Origin: an uncultured Pelagibacteraceae bacterium
GTDB lineage: Bacteria; Pseudomonadota; Alphaproteobacteria; Pelagibacterales; Pelagibacteraceae
Assembly (NCBI GenBank): GCA_902624585.1
Contig: CACNXU010000004.1
Coordinates: forward strand, 1 to 49,297
DNA length: 49,297 nt
Reading direction: 5' to 3'
This document shows positions 16,457-25,211 of this stretch, piece after piece. Position numbers and translations under genes: made by a program. Under the pieces are notes generated by a model. The model was not told the origin of the DNA, did not search any database, and worked only from the letters and a program-made list of their open reading frames with translations. The stretch's first letter is position 1; the number at the start of each line of letters is the position of its first letter.

Positions 16457-17992
16457 ATGAAGATAATAAAAACATGCCTAACAGCTATAATATCTAGTGT
16501 TATGATATTTAGCCCAATGGCGTATGCAGATAAGTGGAGTGATCAATTTCCACATATTAAGGCAACAGGAGATATTCCTGGAGAATGTTCTTACGAGTCT
16601 ATGTCTAAGAAAAACTACAAAGGCAAGACTTTGAAAATAAATACACACGCTGTTCCGGTTATGGGAGAGCCAACAGCTCTTCATGCTGAGCAGTTTGCAA
16701 AACTTACAGGAGCAAAAGTTGACGTAACTCACACTCCTGCAGGAGACCTATACGCAAAAGCGATGGTACCTTTTCAAGCAGGTCAAGCTCCATATGATAT
16801 AGTTTTTGGATTTTCTAATTTTATTAATGATTGGAGAAGATATTTAGAACCAGTTCCAAAAAAATATGTTGAAATGAAGCAAATGCAAGATGTTACTCCA
16901 TCACATATTGGTATAGCTTCTTGGGATGGTGTAATGTATCAGTTCCCTGTAGATGGTGACAGACACTATCTTAAATACAGAAAAGATGTAATTGATAATC
17001 CTAAATATCAAAAAAAATATAAAGCTGACACTGGAAAAGAGTTAAGAGTTCCACGAACATGGAAAGAGTATGGAGAAATGGCTGCATACTTTAATGACTG
17101 GGACTGGGATGGTGATGGTGAAAAAGAGTATGGATCAGCAGAAGTTATGAAAAAAGATGACTTAATGTATGCTGCTTTTTATTCTAGATCAGCTGCTTAT
17201 TCTAAAAACCCTAAAACACCAGGTGGATTTTTCTTTGATTTAGAAACGATGAAGCCATTAATTAACAATCCAGGTTTCGTTGAAGCTCTTACTGATTGGG
17301 TTGAAGCAACTAAATATGTTCCTCCAGGAGGAATAAATTTTGGTCTAGGAGATGAAATTGGATCATTTGGTGGTGGACAAACTTTATTTAGTTTTTCATG
17401 GGATGATGCATTTGTTGCTGCTATGCAACCAGATAGTCCTATCAATAATAAAGTTGGTGCTGCACAATTACCAGGAGCTATGAAAGTTTGGAATAGAAAA
17501 TCTAATTCTTGGGACGAAGGTTTCAACCAAGCTCCTTTCTTCGTATGGGGATGGGCAGTTGGTGTTGCTAAGAAAAGTAAGGAAAAAGAAATGGCGTTTG
17601 ATTATCTTTGTTTCTTTGCTAACGAAGCTAACCACCAAGCTGACATTGGTATAGGAAGATTTGGGGTAAATCCATTTAGAGACGCTGACTTTCAAGCAGA
17701 TGTATGGACACAAATCGGTTGGGATAAAGATATTGCTCAATCATATGTAGATACTTTAGCTGAAATGGAAAAAAGTAAAAACCGAGTATTTCCATTGAGA
17801 GTTCCCGGAACTTTTGAGTTTAATGCTGCCTTAGCTACTGCTGCAGCAAAAGCTTTAGCTGGACAATTATCACCACAAGCTGCTTTAGATGAAGCTGCTA
17901 AGCAGTGGGAAGATATACTTAACAGAGTAGGAAAAGATAATGTAAGAAAAGCTTACGCTGTTGGTGTAGCAATGGAAGATAATAAGTTATAA
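16457..17992 (+). CDS. ABC importer extracellular solute-binding protein (family 1, sugar/polyol type)
   Basis: Periplasmic binding protein of the five-gene ABC importer that follows. It has 511 residues, longer than most sugar-binding proteins (about 400) and closer to glycerol-type GlpV proteins. A Sec signal peptide occupies about residues 1-24 (MAYA cleavage region before DKWSD). The mature part is rich in Trp, Tyr, Asp and Gly, including FNDWDWDGDGEKEYGSAE, and has the large-lobe features of carbohydrate-binding family 1. Together with a paired-ATPase module, this makes a polyol or glycerol-like ligand plausible; this is inference. A strong stem-loop lies just after the stop codon. Confidence 0.85.
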   Translation: MKIIKTCLTAIISSVMIFSPMAYADKWSDQFPHIKATGDIPGECSYESMSKKNYKGKTLKINTHAVPVMGEPTALHAEQFAKLTGAKVDVTHTPAGDLYAKAMVPFQAGQAPYDIVFGFSNFINDWRRYLEPVPKKYVEMKQMQDVTPSHIGIASWDGVMYQFPVDGDRHYLKYRKDVIDNPKYQKKYKADTGKELRVPRTWKEYGEMAAYFNDWDWDGDGEKEYGSAEVMKKDDLMYAAFYSRSAAYSKNPKTPGGFFFDLETMKPLINNPGFVEALTDWVEATKYVPPGGINFGLGDEIGSFGGGQTLFSFSWDDAFVAAMQPDSPINNKVGAAQLPGAMKVWNRKSNSWDEGFNQAPFFVWGWAVGVAKKSKEKEMAFDYLCFFANEANHQADIGIGRFGVNPFRDADFQADVWTQIGWDKDIAQSYVDTLAEMEKSKNRVFPLRVPGTFEFNAALATAAAKALAGQLSPQAALDEAAKQWEDILNRVGKDNVRKAYAVGVAMEDNKL

Positions 17993-18000
17993 AATACTAA

Positions 18001-18025
18001 TGTGGCCGTCTTAACGACGGCCACA
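18001..18025 (+). other. Intercistronic stem-loop after the ABC binding-protein gene
   Basis: A 10-bp perfect stem (18001-18010 with 18016-18025), containing the GC-rich core GTGGCCGTC/GACGGCCAC, closes a TTAAC loop of 5 bases. No T-run follows, so it is not a standard intrinsic terminator. It more likely protects the 3' end of the binding-protein message or sets a processing point before the permease genes at 18049. Confidence 0.8.
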
Positions 18026-18048
18026 AATAATAAAATCCAAAAAAATTT

Positions 18049-18915
18049 ATGAATTTTAAGCACAAGTATGTTTTTTTATTTCCAGGTTTATTTGTGCTCA
18101 TTGGAATACTTATATTTCCAATAATATTTACTATTAGATTAAGTTTATCTGGCTGGAATAGTTATACGCCAGAAATGAATTTCATAGGAATTACAAATTA
18201 CATAAGATTATTTACTGATGACCCTAGATTTTGGGAGTCATTTTTTAGATTAAGTTTTTTATCAGTATCAACTGTAATTTTACAGTACATAATAGGTTTT
18301 GCGCTGGCCCTGATGGTCTGGAGAGAAATTAAATTTAAAAGATTTTTTAGAGTAATTTTCTTAATACCCATGATGACTACTCCAGTTATAATGACTGTAA
18401 TTTGGAGAACTTTCTTTCACGAGTCACTCGGGCCTGTAAATGATTTGTTAGGAAATATTGGAATTGATCCTATTTTATGGCTAAGCGATCCCGTTATCGC
18501 AAAATTTACAGTTATAATTGTTGAAGTTTGGCAATGGACGCCATTTATGTTTTTATTATTATTAGCTGGATTACTGTCACTTCCTAAAGAACCTTTTCTT
18601 GCTGCAGCAATAGATGGAGCAAGTTCATTTAGGAAATTTGTATATGTTACTTTTCCACTAATGGCTCCAATTTCAATTGGGGCAATAATTATAAGACTTA
18701 TTGAGGCTTCAAAAATAATGGATACTGTTTTTGTTCTTACGTCAGGTGGGCCAGGGACCGCAACAGAAACTTCAAGTTTTTATATCTACATTAAAGGATT
18801 AAGAGAATTTCAAATGGGTTATGCAGCAACTCTCTCTTTTACTTATCTAGTTATAATGATCATAAGTTTAACAATCATAGCAAAAGTTTTAACAAAATTA
18901 ATGATTAAGGAATAA
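18049..18915 (+). CDS. ABC importer permease 1 (MalF-like)
   Basis: Inner-membrane permease of the carbohydrate-type ABC importer. Its 288 residues have six hydrophobic segments. The conserved cytoplasmic EAA loop EPFLAAAIDGASSFRKFVYV docks onto an ATPase subunit. It starts 23 bases after the binding-protein stem-loop, with no Shine-Dalgarno sequence visible, consistent with lower expression than the binding protein. Its stop overlaps the next permease start by 1 base (TAATG). Confidence 0.9.
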   Translation: MNFKHKYVFLFPGLFVLIGILIFPIIFTIRLSLSGWNSYTPEMNFIGITNYIRLFTDDPRFWESFFRLSFLSVSTVILQYIIGFALALMVWREIKFKRFFRVIFLIPMMTTPVIMTVIWRTFFHESLGPVNDLLGNIGIDPILWLSDPVIAKFTVIIVEVWQWTPFMFLLLLAGLLSLPKEPFLAAAIDGASSFRKFVYVTFPLMAPISIGAIIIRLIEASKIMDTVFVLTSGGPGTATETSSFYIYIKGLREFQMGYAATLSFTYLVIMIISLTIIAKVLTKLMIKE

Positions 18916-19763
18916 TGGAAAAATTATATAAGTTTTTAAAATATACATTTATCATTTTATGGACAGTTTTTATAGTTGCTCCATTTTTATGGGCAGTTTC
19001 AACTTCTTTCAAAGATTTTCAATCTGTAAATAGTAAAGTTACATATATTCCATGGTTAGATTTTGAACCGACATTAGAGGGATGGCGTGTACTTGTAAAA
19101 TCACCAGCAAGAGGTGGTGTTGATATTGTGGAACCTTACTTTAATAGTATTTTTGTAACTTGTACGGCTAGTCTAATAAGTATTATTCTTGGCACATTAG
19201 CCGCTTATGCCTTATCAAGATTTACTTTTAAAGCAGGTTTTGTTCGAAATAACGATATTACATTTTTCTTTATATCTCAGAGAATTATGCCACCAATTGT
19301 TTTATCAATACCCTTCTTTATTTTTCTAAGTACCATAGGTTTGTTAGATAGCTTGTTAGGTTTAGTCGTTGTTTATATTGTTTTATTAATGCCGATTGCT
19401 GTTTGGATAATGGTAGATTTTTTTAATAGAGTTCCAAAAGAGCTTGATGAGACTGCATTGATTGATGGATGTAATCCTTATCAGGCTTTCTATAAAGTTG
19501 TTTTACCCAATTCTATACCAGGACTAATAGTAGCTGGAATGTTTTGTATTATATTTGGTTGGATAGATTTTTTCTTTGCATTTATTCTAACATTTACTGA
19601 AGTTCAATTATTGCCTGTAAAAGTTGTAGCATTGAATTCTTCTATTACTCCATGGTGGAGCCTATCTGCTTCAGCATTAATATCAGTTGCTCCTTTAATA
19701 ATTGTTGCCTTTGTCGTAGAGAGATACTTGTCTAAAGGAAATTTATCTGGAGCACTAAAATAA
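18915..19763 (+). CDS. ABC importer permease 2 (MalG-like)
   Basis: Second permease subunit of the ABC importer, 282 residues with about six membrane helices. The EAA loop reads ELDETALIDGCNPYQAFYKV, and the WAVSTSFKD segment after helix 1 is typical of MalG/UgpE-type subunits. It is translationally coupled to permease 1 (1-base overlap) and to the first ATPase (1-base overlap). Confidence 0.9.
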   Translation: MEKLYKFLKYTFIILWTVFIVAPFLWAVSTSFKDFQSVNSKVTYIPWLDFEPTLEGWRVLVKSPARGGVDIVEPYFNSIFVTCTASLISIILGTLAAYALSRFTFKAGFVRNNDITFFFISQRIMPPIVLSIPFFIFLSTIGLLDSLLGLVVVYIVLLMPIAVWIMVDFFNRVPKELDETALIDGCNPYQAFYKVVLPNSIPGLIVAGMFCIIFGWIDFFFAFILTFTEVQLLPVKVVALNSSITPWWSLSASALISVAPLIIVAFVVERYLSKGNLSGALK

Positions 19764-20842
19764 TGAATTTAATTGGAGAAAACTTAATCTACAAACCTGA
19801 TAATCAGTTTCATCTTAACAATGTATCGTTTGATTTTAAAAAAGGAAATTTGTACACAATTTTAGGAAGAACTTTATCTGGAAAAACTACATTTTTAAAA
19901 ACCATAGCTGGTTTACTTAACCCAGATAGTGGAAATTTATCATTCGATGGCAAAGATTTTAGTAAAATTCCAGTGTGGGAGAGAAATGTGGCAATGGTTT
20001 ACCAGCAATTTATAAATTATCCCCACCTTAATGTTTATGAGAACGTAATATTTCCCCTCAAACAAAGAAAACTAAGCGCAGACAAAATTAAGACAGATGT
20101 TGATGAGGCTTTAAAAACAGTAGGGTTAGTTGGATTTGAAAATCGTAAAATTCAAGAATTATCTGGAGGGCAACAACAGCGAGTTGCACTAGCGAGATCT
20201 TTAGCAAAGAAAGCAAAGATATTGCTTCTAGATGAGCCATTGGTTAATCTAGATTATAAACTTAGAGAGCAATTAAGAGAGGAATTTAAAAAAATATTTT
20301 CTAAGGGGCTATCGTCAGATGCGATTTTAATTTATTCAACAACTGATCCACAAGAAGTAATGGAGTTAAATGGTGAAGTAATTGTTTTAGATGAGGGAAA
20401 AGTTTTACAAAAAGGTCCTGCAAAGGAAATATTTGAGAATCCTAGAAACTTAAAAGTAGCTGAAATTTCAAATGATCCACCAATGAATATTTTAAAAGGA
20501 ATTAAAAGTTCAGAAAAATTAATTTTTGAAAATATTTCTATTAACATACCTAGTCATTTCAAAAATCTAGAGGATCAAAACTATAATTTTGGGATAAGAG
20601 CTTCTGAAATAAAATTAGATGATCAAGGAGAGGAATTTGAAATTGAACTTGCAGAAATAAGTGGTTCAGAAACTTTACTTCATTTAAAAAAAGGAGATTC
20701 AAAAGTAATCGCATTAATAGAGGAAGTAATGAATTTTAAAATTCATGAAAAAGTAAAAATAAAATTTAATGAAAATAAATTTTATGCTTTTAACAAAGAA
20801 GGAGAATTAATTTCTTCTCCTTATGGAGATTTAAATGGCTAA
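19763..20842 (+). CDS. ABC importer ATPase subunit 1 (altered H-loop)
   Basis: Cytoplasmic ATPase of the MalK/UgpC class, 359 residues, with a C-terminal regulatory beta domain (about residues 240-359). Walker A is GRTLSGKTT (Lys41), the signature is the canonical LSGGQ (133-137) and Walker B is LLLDEP. The switch histidine that normally follows Walker B by about 30 residues is replaced: the segment reads STTDPQE with Thr194 where His is expected. A second, different ATPase gene overlaps its end by 8 bases, so a heterodimer is likely. The arrangement resembles the two-ATPase glycerol importer GlpSTPQV of rhizobia, as I recall it. Confidence 0.9.
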   Translation: MNLIGENLIYKPDNQFHLNNVSFDFKKGNLYTILGRTLSGKTTFLKTIAGLLNPDSGNLSFDGKDFSKIPVWERNVAMVYQQFINYPHLNVYENVIFPLKQRKLSADKIKTDVDEALKTVGLVGFENRKIQELSGGQQQRVALARSLAKKAKILLLDEPLVNLDYKLREQLREEFKKIFSKGLSSDAILIYSTTDPQEVMELNGEVIVLDEGKVLQKGPAKEIFENPRNLKVAEISNDPPMNILKGIKSSEKLIFENISINIPSHFKNLEDQNYNFGIRASEIKLDDQGEEFEIELAEISGSETLLHLKKGDSKVIALIEEVMNFKIHEKVKIKFNENKFYAFNKEGELISSPYGDLNG

Positions 20843-21908
20843 AATTGAATTATCAAATATTTCTCATAGTTATAATCCTAATGATTTGAATCCTACATAT
20901 GCACTAAATCCATTTTCTATGATATGGGAAAATGGAAAAAGATATGCAATATTAGGACCATCTGGATGTGGAAAAACTACAATGTTAAATATCGTTTCAG
21001 GTCTTGTTAAGCCCTCAAAGGGGAATGTTTTATTTGATGATAATGATGTTACTAATCTTATAACCGAAGAAAGAAACATTGCACAGGTTTTTCAATTTCC
21101 TGTGATTTATAGCACGATGACTGTTTTTGATAATTTAGCTTTTCCTTTGAGGTGTAGAAATTTTTCTGAAGAGAAAATTGAGGAAAGAGTAAAATCCGTT
21201 TCAGACACTTTAAGACTCTCAACCTTTTTAAATATGCCAGCAAGGAAACTTACAGCAGATCAAAAACAACTTATATCGTTAGGAAGAGGATTAGTAAGGG
21301 AAGATGTGGCTGCTGTATTAATGGATGAACCATTAACTGTCATTGATCCAGACTTAAAATTTAGATTGAGAAGAAATTTAAAAGAAATTAATGAGGAATA
21401 TAAGACGACATTAGTTTATGTAACTCACGATCAAAATGAAGCAATGACATTTGCTGATAATATTATTGTAATGGACCAAGGTGAAATAGTTCAAGTTGGT
21501 CTTCCTAAAGATTTATTTGAAAGACCTAAAACTACTTTTGTTGGCTATTTTATTGGTTCTCCTGCAATGAATTTATTTGAAACCCAATTGCATTCAGACA
21601 ATAGTGTAAAAATTAATGACACAACAATAAAGACAAATACAAATTTATCAAAATTGAAAAATAATAATATAAAATTAGGTATTAGATCAGAATTTGTAAA
21701 AGTAGCTAAAGACGAAAGTGAAAATTTGTTGGAAGTTAATATTCAAAAAATAGAAGACTTTGGAAACTTCAAACTATTAACTGCGAAAATGGGTCAACTA
21801 ACAATAAAGTCTAAAATTAATAGAGAAACTGAGATTTCTAACAATACAATAAAGTTACATTTTCCTGCTGAAAAATGTTGTGTTTATCAGAATAATAAAC
21901 TCATCTAA
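20835..21908 (+). CDS. ABC importer ATPase subunit 2 (altered signature motif)
   Basis: Second ATPase of the importer, 357 residues with a MalK-like C-terminal domain. Walker A (GPSGCGKTT, Lys47), Walker B (VLMDEP) and the switch His198 in VTHDQNEA are canonical. The ABC signature LSGGQ is replaced by LTADQ (139-143). Its defects are thus complementary to those of ATPase 1. In a head-to-tail dimer the altered signature would face the site whose own switch residue is also altered, leaving one consensus and one degenerate ATP site. The gene overlaps its neighbour by 8 bases and ends the operon. Confidence 0.9.
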   Translation: MAKIELSNISHSYNPNDLNPTYALNPFSMIWENGKRYAILGPSGCGKTTMLNIVSGLVKPSKGNVLFDDNDVTNLITEERNIAQVFQFPVIYSTMTVFDNLAFPLRCRNFSEEKIEERVKSVSDTLRLSTFLNMPARKLTADQKQLISLGRGLVREDVAAVLMDEPLTVIDPDLKFRLRRNLKEINEEYKTTLVYVTHDQNEAMTFADNIIVMDQGEIVQVGLPKDLFERPKTTFVGYFIGSPAMNLFETQLHSDNSVKINDTTIKTNTNLSKLKNNNIKLGIRSEFVKVAKDESENLLEVNIQKIEDFGNFKLLTAKMGQLTIKSKINRETEISNNTIKLHFPAEKCCVYQNNKLI

Positions 21909-21961
21909 GTTATATTTTCTACTCAAGATTGAATCAAAATATGCATGGGTCATTTTCGCTA

Positions 21962-22024
21962 TGGACTCTAATCGTCATTTATATTTTACTGCGCGGAGTT
22001 AATTAACTAATAGAGGAGAAACTA
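21962..22024 (+). promoter_or_regulatory. Promoter and leader of TRAP operon 2 (shared with TRAP operon 3)
   Basis: TGGACT (21962-21967), a 17-base spacer and TTTACT (21985-21990) form a plausible promoter. The predicted start falls at about 21997, where AGTTAATTAAC begins. The same layout recurs without gaps at 26782, including TCATTT inside the spacer and the identical 11-base leader start. A GAGGAG ribosome site (22013-22018) precedes the ATG at 22025. The rest of the gap after 21908 shows nothing I can name. Confidence 0.55.
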
Positions 22025-23182
22025 ATGATTAAAGATAAAAAATCATTGAAGGGTTCTAAAACTCCTTCAAGAAGAAAGTTCTTCAAAGCCGCAGCAGCGA
22101 CAGGTGCAGCAGCAGCAACTGCTGTAGCTATGCCAAACGTTGCATTTGGTGCTCCACAAACATTAAAGATGCAAGCAGCATGGCCATCAGGCGCGAATAT
22201 CTTTTTTGAAATGGCTGGAGATTATGCCAAAATGGTAGGAGACATGTCAGGTGGAAGTTTAAAAATAGATCTTCAGCCTGTTGGAGCAGTTGTTAAAACT
22301 GGAGAAATTGGACAAGCTGTAAGTGATGGTGTACTTGATATGGGTCACTGGGTTACTGCTTACTGGTATGGAAAAAATCCTGCCGCGTCTCTTTTCGGAA
22401 CTGGCCCATCTTATGGTCTATCATCTCAAGAAGTAATGGCTTGGATGGAAGAAGGTGGTGGAAGAGCATTATATGAAGAAACACTAGCTAAAGTTGGATA
22501 TGACTACGTCGGTGTTTTTGCAATGCCAATGCCTGCACAGCCATTTGGTTGGTTTAAAAAGAACGTAACTAAAGTATCTGATGTTAAAGGTATGAAGTAC
22601 AGAACAGTTGGTCTTGCAACTAACGTTCTTACAGCAATGGGAATGGTAGTTAGACAATTACCAGGCGGTGAAATTCAGCCAGCAATGAAAACTGGTTTGA
22701 TTGAAGCTGCTGAGTTTAACAACCCTACATCAGACTCTCAGTTTGGTATGCAAGATGTTTCTAAGCATTATCACTTAGGATCTTTCCACCAATCTCAAGA
22801 GATGTTTGAAATACCGATTAACAAAAAGACATTTAATAGCTTATCTCCTGCGAACCAAGCAATCTTAAAAAATGCTTCTTATGCAGCAAATACTGCTAAC
22901 TACTTTAAAGCTTTGGTAAGATACTCTGCTGATTTATCAAAACTGATGAATGAGCATAAAGTAAATGTTTACCAAACTTCAGATGCAATTCTTGCAGAGC
23001 AGTTAAAAGGTTGGGATAAAGTTATAGGTGACTTCTCTTCTAAAGACCCGTTCTTTAAGAAGATTGTTGATTCACAAAAAGCTTACGCAAAAAGAGTAAT
23101 GAAATACTTACTAATGAATCAACCTAACTACAGACTTGCTTATGAAAATGAGTTTGGTCCGTTAGCGAAAGTTAAAATCTAA
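22025..23182 (+). CDS. TRAP transporter 2 substrate-binding protein, Tat-exported (TakP-like)
   Basis: Periplasmic TRAP binding protein of 385 residues. The N-terminus is a twin-arginine signal: SRRKFFK (residues 15-21), then an Ala-rich hydrophobic stretch ending near AFGA. The core has GMKYRTVGLATNVL, LPGGEIQPAMKTG and AEFNNPTSD. I associate these with the 2-oxoacid-binding TakP group and related mannitol/chloroaromatic-type TRAP proteins, so pyruvate or another 2-oxoacid is a reasonable guess. An intrinsic terminator follows the gene. Its first 27 residues match 22 of 27 in the TRAP 3 binding protein, while the rest is much more diverged. Confidence 0.9.
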   Translation: MIKDKKSLKGSKTPSRRKFFKAAAATGAAAATAVAMPNVAFGAPQTLKMQAAWPSGANIFFEMAGDYAKMVGDMSGGSLKIDLQPVGAVVKTGEIGQAVSDGVLDMGHWVTAYWYGKNPAASLFGTGPSYGLSSQEVMAWMEEGGGRALYEETLAKVGYDYVGVFAMPMPAQPFGWFKKNVTKVSDVKGMKYRTVGLATNVLTAMGMVVRQLPGGEIQPAMKTGLIEAAEFNNPTSDSQFGMQDVSKHYHLGSFHQSQEMFEIPINKKTFNSLSPANQAILKNASYAANTANYFKALVRYSADLSKLMNEHKVNVYQTSDAILAEQLKGWDKVIGDFSSKDPFFKKIVDSQKAYAKRVMKYLLMNQPNYRLAYENEFGPLAKVKI

Positions 23183-23203
23183 GGTTTAAAGATATAAAAA
23201 ATT

Positions 23204-23231
23204 AAGGGGGCTTTTTAGCCCCCTTTTTTTT
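23204..23231 (+). terminator. Intrinsic terminator after the TRAP 2 binding-protein gene
   Basis: The stem GGGGGCT (23206-23212) with AGCCCCC (23217-23223), extended by two A-T pairs, has a TTTT loop and is followed by a run of 8 T. This is a textbook intrinsic terminator placed inside the operon, before the two permease genes. Partial read-through would give high binding-protein and low permease expression. Confidence 0.88.
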
Positions 23232-23271
23232 AATTGAATTTATTAAGAAAATTAAGATAAGTTAGTCGTTT

Positions 23272-23856
23272 ATGCATTCTTATATAAAATTTGCCGATAC
23301 CCTTAGCTCCTCAATGGGAAAAGCTTTTTCATGGTGTATTGTAATATTAATGGGTGGAACATGTTATGAGGTAATAATGGCTTATGCTTTTAACGCTCCA
23401 ACTTTATGGAATTTTGATTTTAGTCTTCAGATGTATGGCGCTATTTTCATGATGGCAGGTGCATACACTTTAGCAACTGAGGCTCATGTCAGGGGAGATG
23501 TAATTTACAGATTATTCCCAACAAAAGTTCAAGGATGGATAGATTTAGTATTGTATTTTATATTCTTCTTTCCTGGAGTAATTGCCCTTGCTTTTTATGG
23601 ATATGAATATGCAGCTAAGGCTTGGATGGTAAAAGAAACTAGTTGGAATAGTCCCGCGCAAATTCAAATTTATATGGCTAAATCTTTAATACCTCTGTCA
23701 GGTATACTTCTTACTATTCAAGGAGTGAGCGAAGTATTTAGAGCAATTATATGTATTAAGACAGGACATTGGCCTGAAAGAGAAGCTGGTGCCGAAGAAA
23801 CTGAAAAAATTTTAATGAGAAAATCAAAAGAGGAAGAAGATATTGATGTTGTTTAG
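23272..23856 (+). CDS. TRAP transporter 2 small permease (DctQ/FcbT2-like)
   Basis: Small membrane subunit, 194 residues with four membrane helices. Helix 2 has FDFSLQMYGAIFMMAGAYTL and is followed by EAHVRGDV, a loop shared by this TRAP subgroup. The charged C-terminal tail (about residues 168-194) is longer than in TRAP 1. It lies 40 bases beyond the terminator, with no clear ribosome site. The end overlaps the large-permease start by 14 bases. Confidence 0.88.
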   Translation: MHSYIKFADTLSSSMGKAFSWCIVILMGGTCYEVIMAYAFNAPTLWNFDFSLQMYGAIFMMAGAYTLATEAHVRGDVIYRLFPTKVQGWIDLVLYFIFFFPGVIALAFYGYEYAAKAWMVKETSWNSPAQIQIYMAKSLIPLSGILLTIQGVSEVFRAIICIKTGHWPEREAGAEETEKILMRKSKEEEDIDVV

Positions 23857-25207
23857 TCTTACAAATCCAGAAATTGCTATTTTAATGATGGTAATATTTT
23901 TGTTTGCTGTTCTTTTAGGTTTTCCGATCGCCTTTACTTTAATGGCAATGGGATTAGGATTTGGATACTATGCATATTTTGATCCATCCAGAATGGATCA
24001 TTTATTTGACAATAGGATATTTAAATTATTTGTTCAAAACACCTATTCTGTCATGGATAATCATGTCCTCACCGCCGTACCCTTATTTTTATTTATGGGA
24101 TACTTAGTTGAAAGAGCAGGAATAGTTGCAAGGTTATTTTATGCAATCAGGCTTGCCTCTCATTCTCTTCCAGCGTCGATGGCTGTTGCGGCTTTGATTA
24201 CATGCACTTTATTTTCAACTGCAACAGGTATAATCGGGGCCGTTGTAACTTTAATGGGTTTACTTGCATGGCCTGCAATGGTTAAGGCTGGTTATGATAA
24301 AAAATTTGCATCAGGAGTTATATGTGCTGGTGGTTGTCTAGGAATTTTAATCCCGCCAAGTATAATGCTTATTGTTTATGCTGTGATAGCCCAGCTATCG
24401 CCACTTAGATTGTTTGCAGCTGCAATATTCCCAGGTTTAATGTTGGCAGGCTTATATATTTTATATGCTATTATTTTAGCTTACTTTAATCCGTCAATAG
24501 CACCAAAACCTCCTAAAGAGGAAATACCTCCAAGAGCAGTTATATTAAAAGAAGTTCTTGTATCTTTTTTACCTTTATTTTCTCTTATTATTTTAGTTTT
24601 AGGGAGCATTCTCGCTGGCTTAGCAACTCCCGCAGAAGCAGCAGGAGTGGGTGCATTCGGAGCTTTGGTTTTATCATTCTTTTATAAGTCGCTTAAATGG
24701 AAAAATTTTAAAGAGTCAGTTTTTTTAACAGCAAAAACCACTGCAATGATTATGTGGTTATTTATTGGATCTTGGACATTTGCATCCGTATTTTCATATT
24801 TAGGTGGACACGAGGTCTTCGAACATTTTTTTAAGTCAATGGATATTAAACCTTGGCAGTTTTTAGTTATTACACAGATCATAATATTTTTATTAGGTTG
24901 GCCGTTAGAATGGACTGAAATATTAATTATATTTGTACCAATATTTTTACCACTAGTAGAATTTTTCGGAGTTAACCCTTACTTTTTTGCAATGTTAATT
25001 GCTTTAAATTTGCAGACTTCATTTTTAACACCCCCCATGGCAATGTCAGCTTATTACTTAAAAGGTGTACAATCTAAAAATGTCGAATTAATCGAAGTAT
25101 TTAAAGGGATAATGCCTTTTTTAGCAATTGTTATTTTAGGAATGGTTTTAATGTATTTATTTCCAGGTATAGCTTTATGGCTACCTGATCAGTTATTTGC
25201 AAACTAA
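23843..25207 (+). CDS. TRAP transporter 2 large permease (DctM/FcbT3-like)
   Basis: Large translocation subunit of TRAP transporter 2, 454 residues with about 12 membrane segments. LGFPIAFTLM in the first helix, ATGIIGAVVTLMGLLAWPAM, GGCLGILIPPSIMLIVYAV and LQTSFLTPPMAMSAYYLKG near the C-terminus are the expected DctM landmarks. It overlaps the small permease by 14 bases and is followed 4 bases after its stop by the amidase ATG. Confidence 0.92.
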   Translation: MMLFSLTNPEIAILMMVIFLFAVLLGFPIAFTLMAMGLGFGYYAYFDPSRMDHLFDNRIFKLFVQNTYSVMDNHVLTAVPLFLFMGYLVERAGIVARLFYAIRLASHSLPASMAVAALITCTLFSTATGIIGAVVTLMGLLAWPAMVKAGYDKKFASGVICAGGCLGILIPPSIMLIVYAVIAQLSPLRLFAAAIFPGLMLAGLYILYAIILAYFNPSIAPKPPKEEIPPRAVILKEVLVSFLPLFSLIILVLGSILAGLATPAEAAGVGAFGALVLSFFYKSLKWKNFKESVFLTAKTTAMIMWLFIGSWTFASVFSYLGGHEVFEHFFKSMDIKPWQFLVITQIIIFLLGWPLEWTEILIIFVPIFLPLVEFFGVNPYFFAMLIALNLQTSFLTPPMAMSAYYLKGVQSKNVELIEVFKGIMPFLAIVILGMVLMYLFPGIALWLPDQLFAN

Positions 25208-25211
25208 GTTA

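Noticed and set aside
25197-25211. TTG start for the amidase
   Set aside because: It would overlap dctM and adds no conserved residues; the ATG at 25212 fits.
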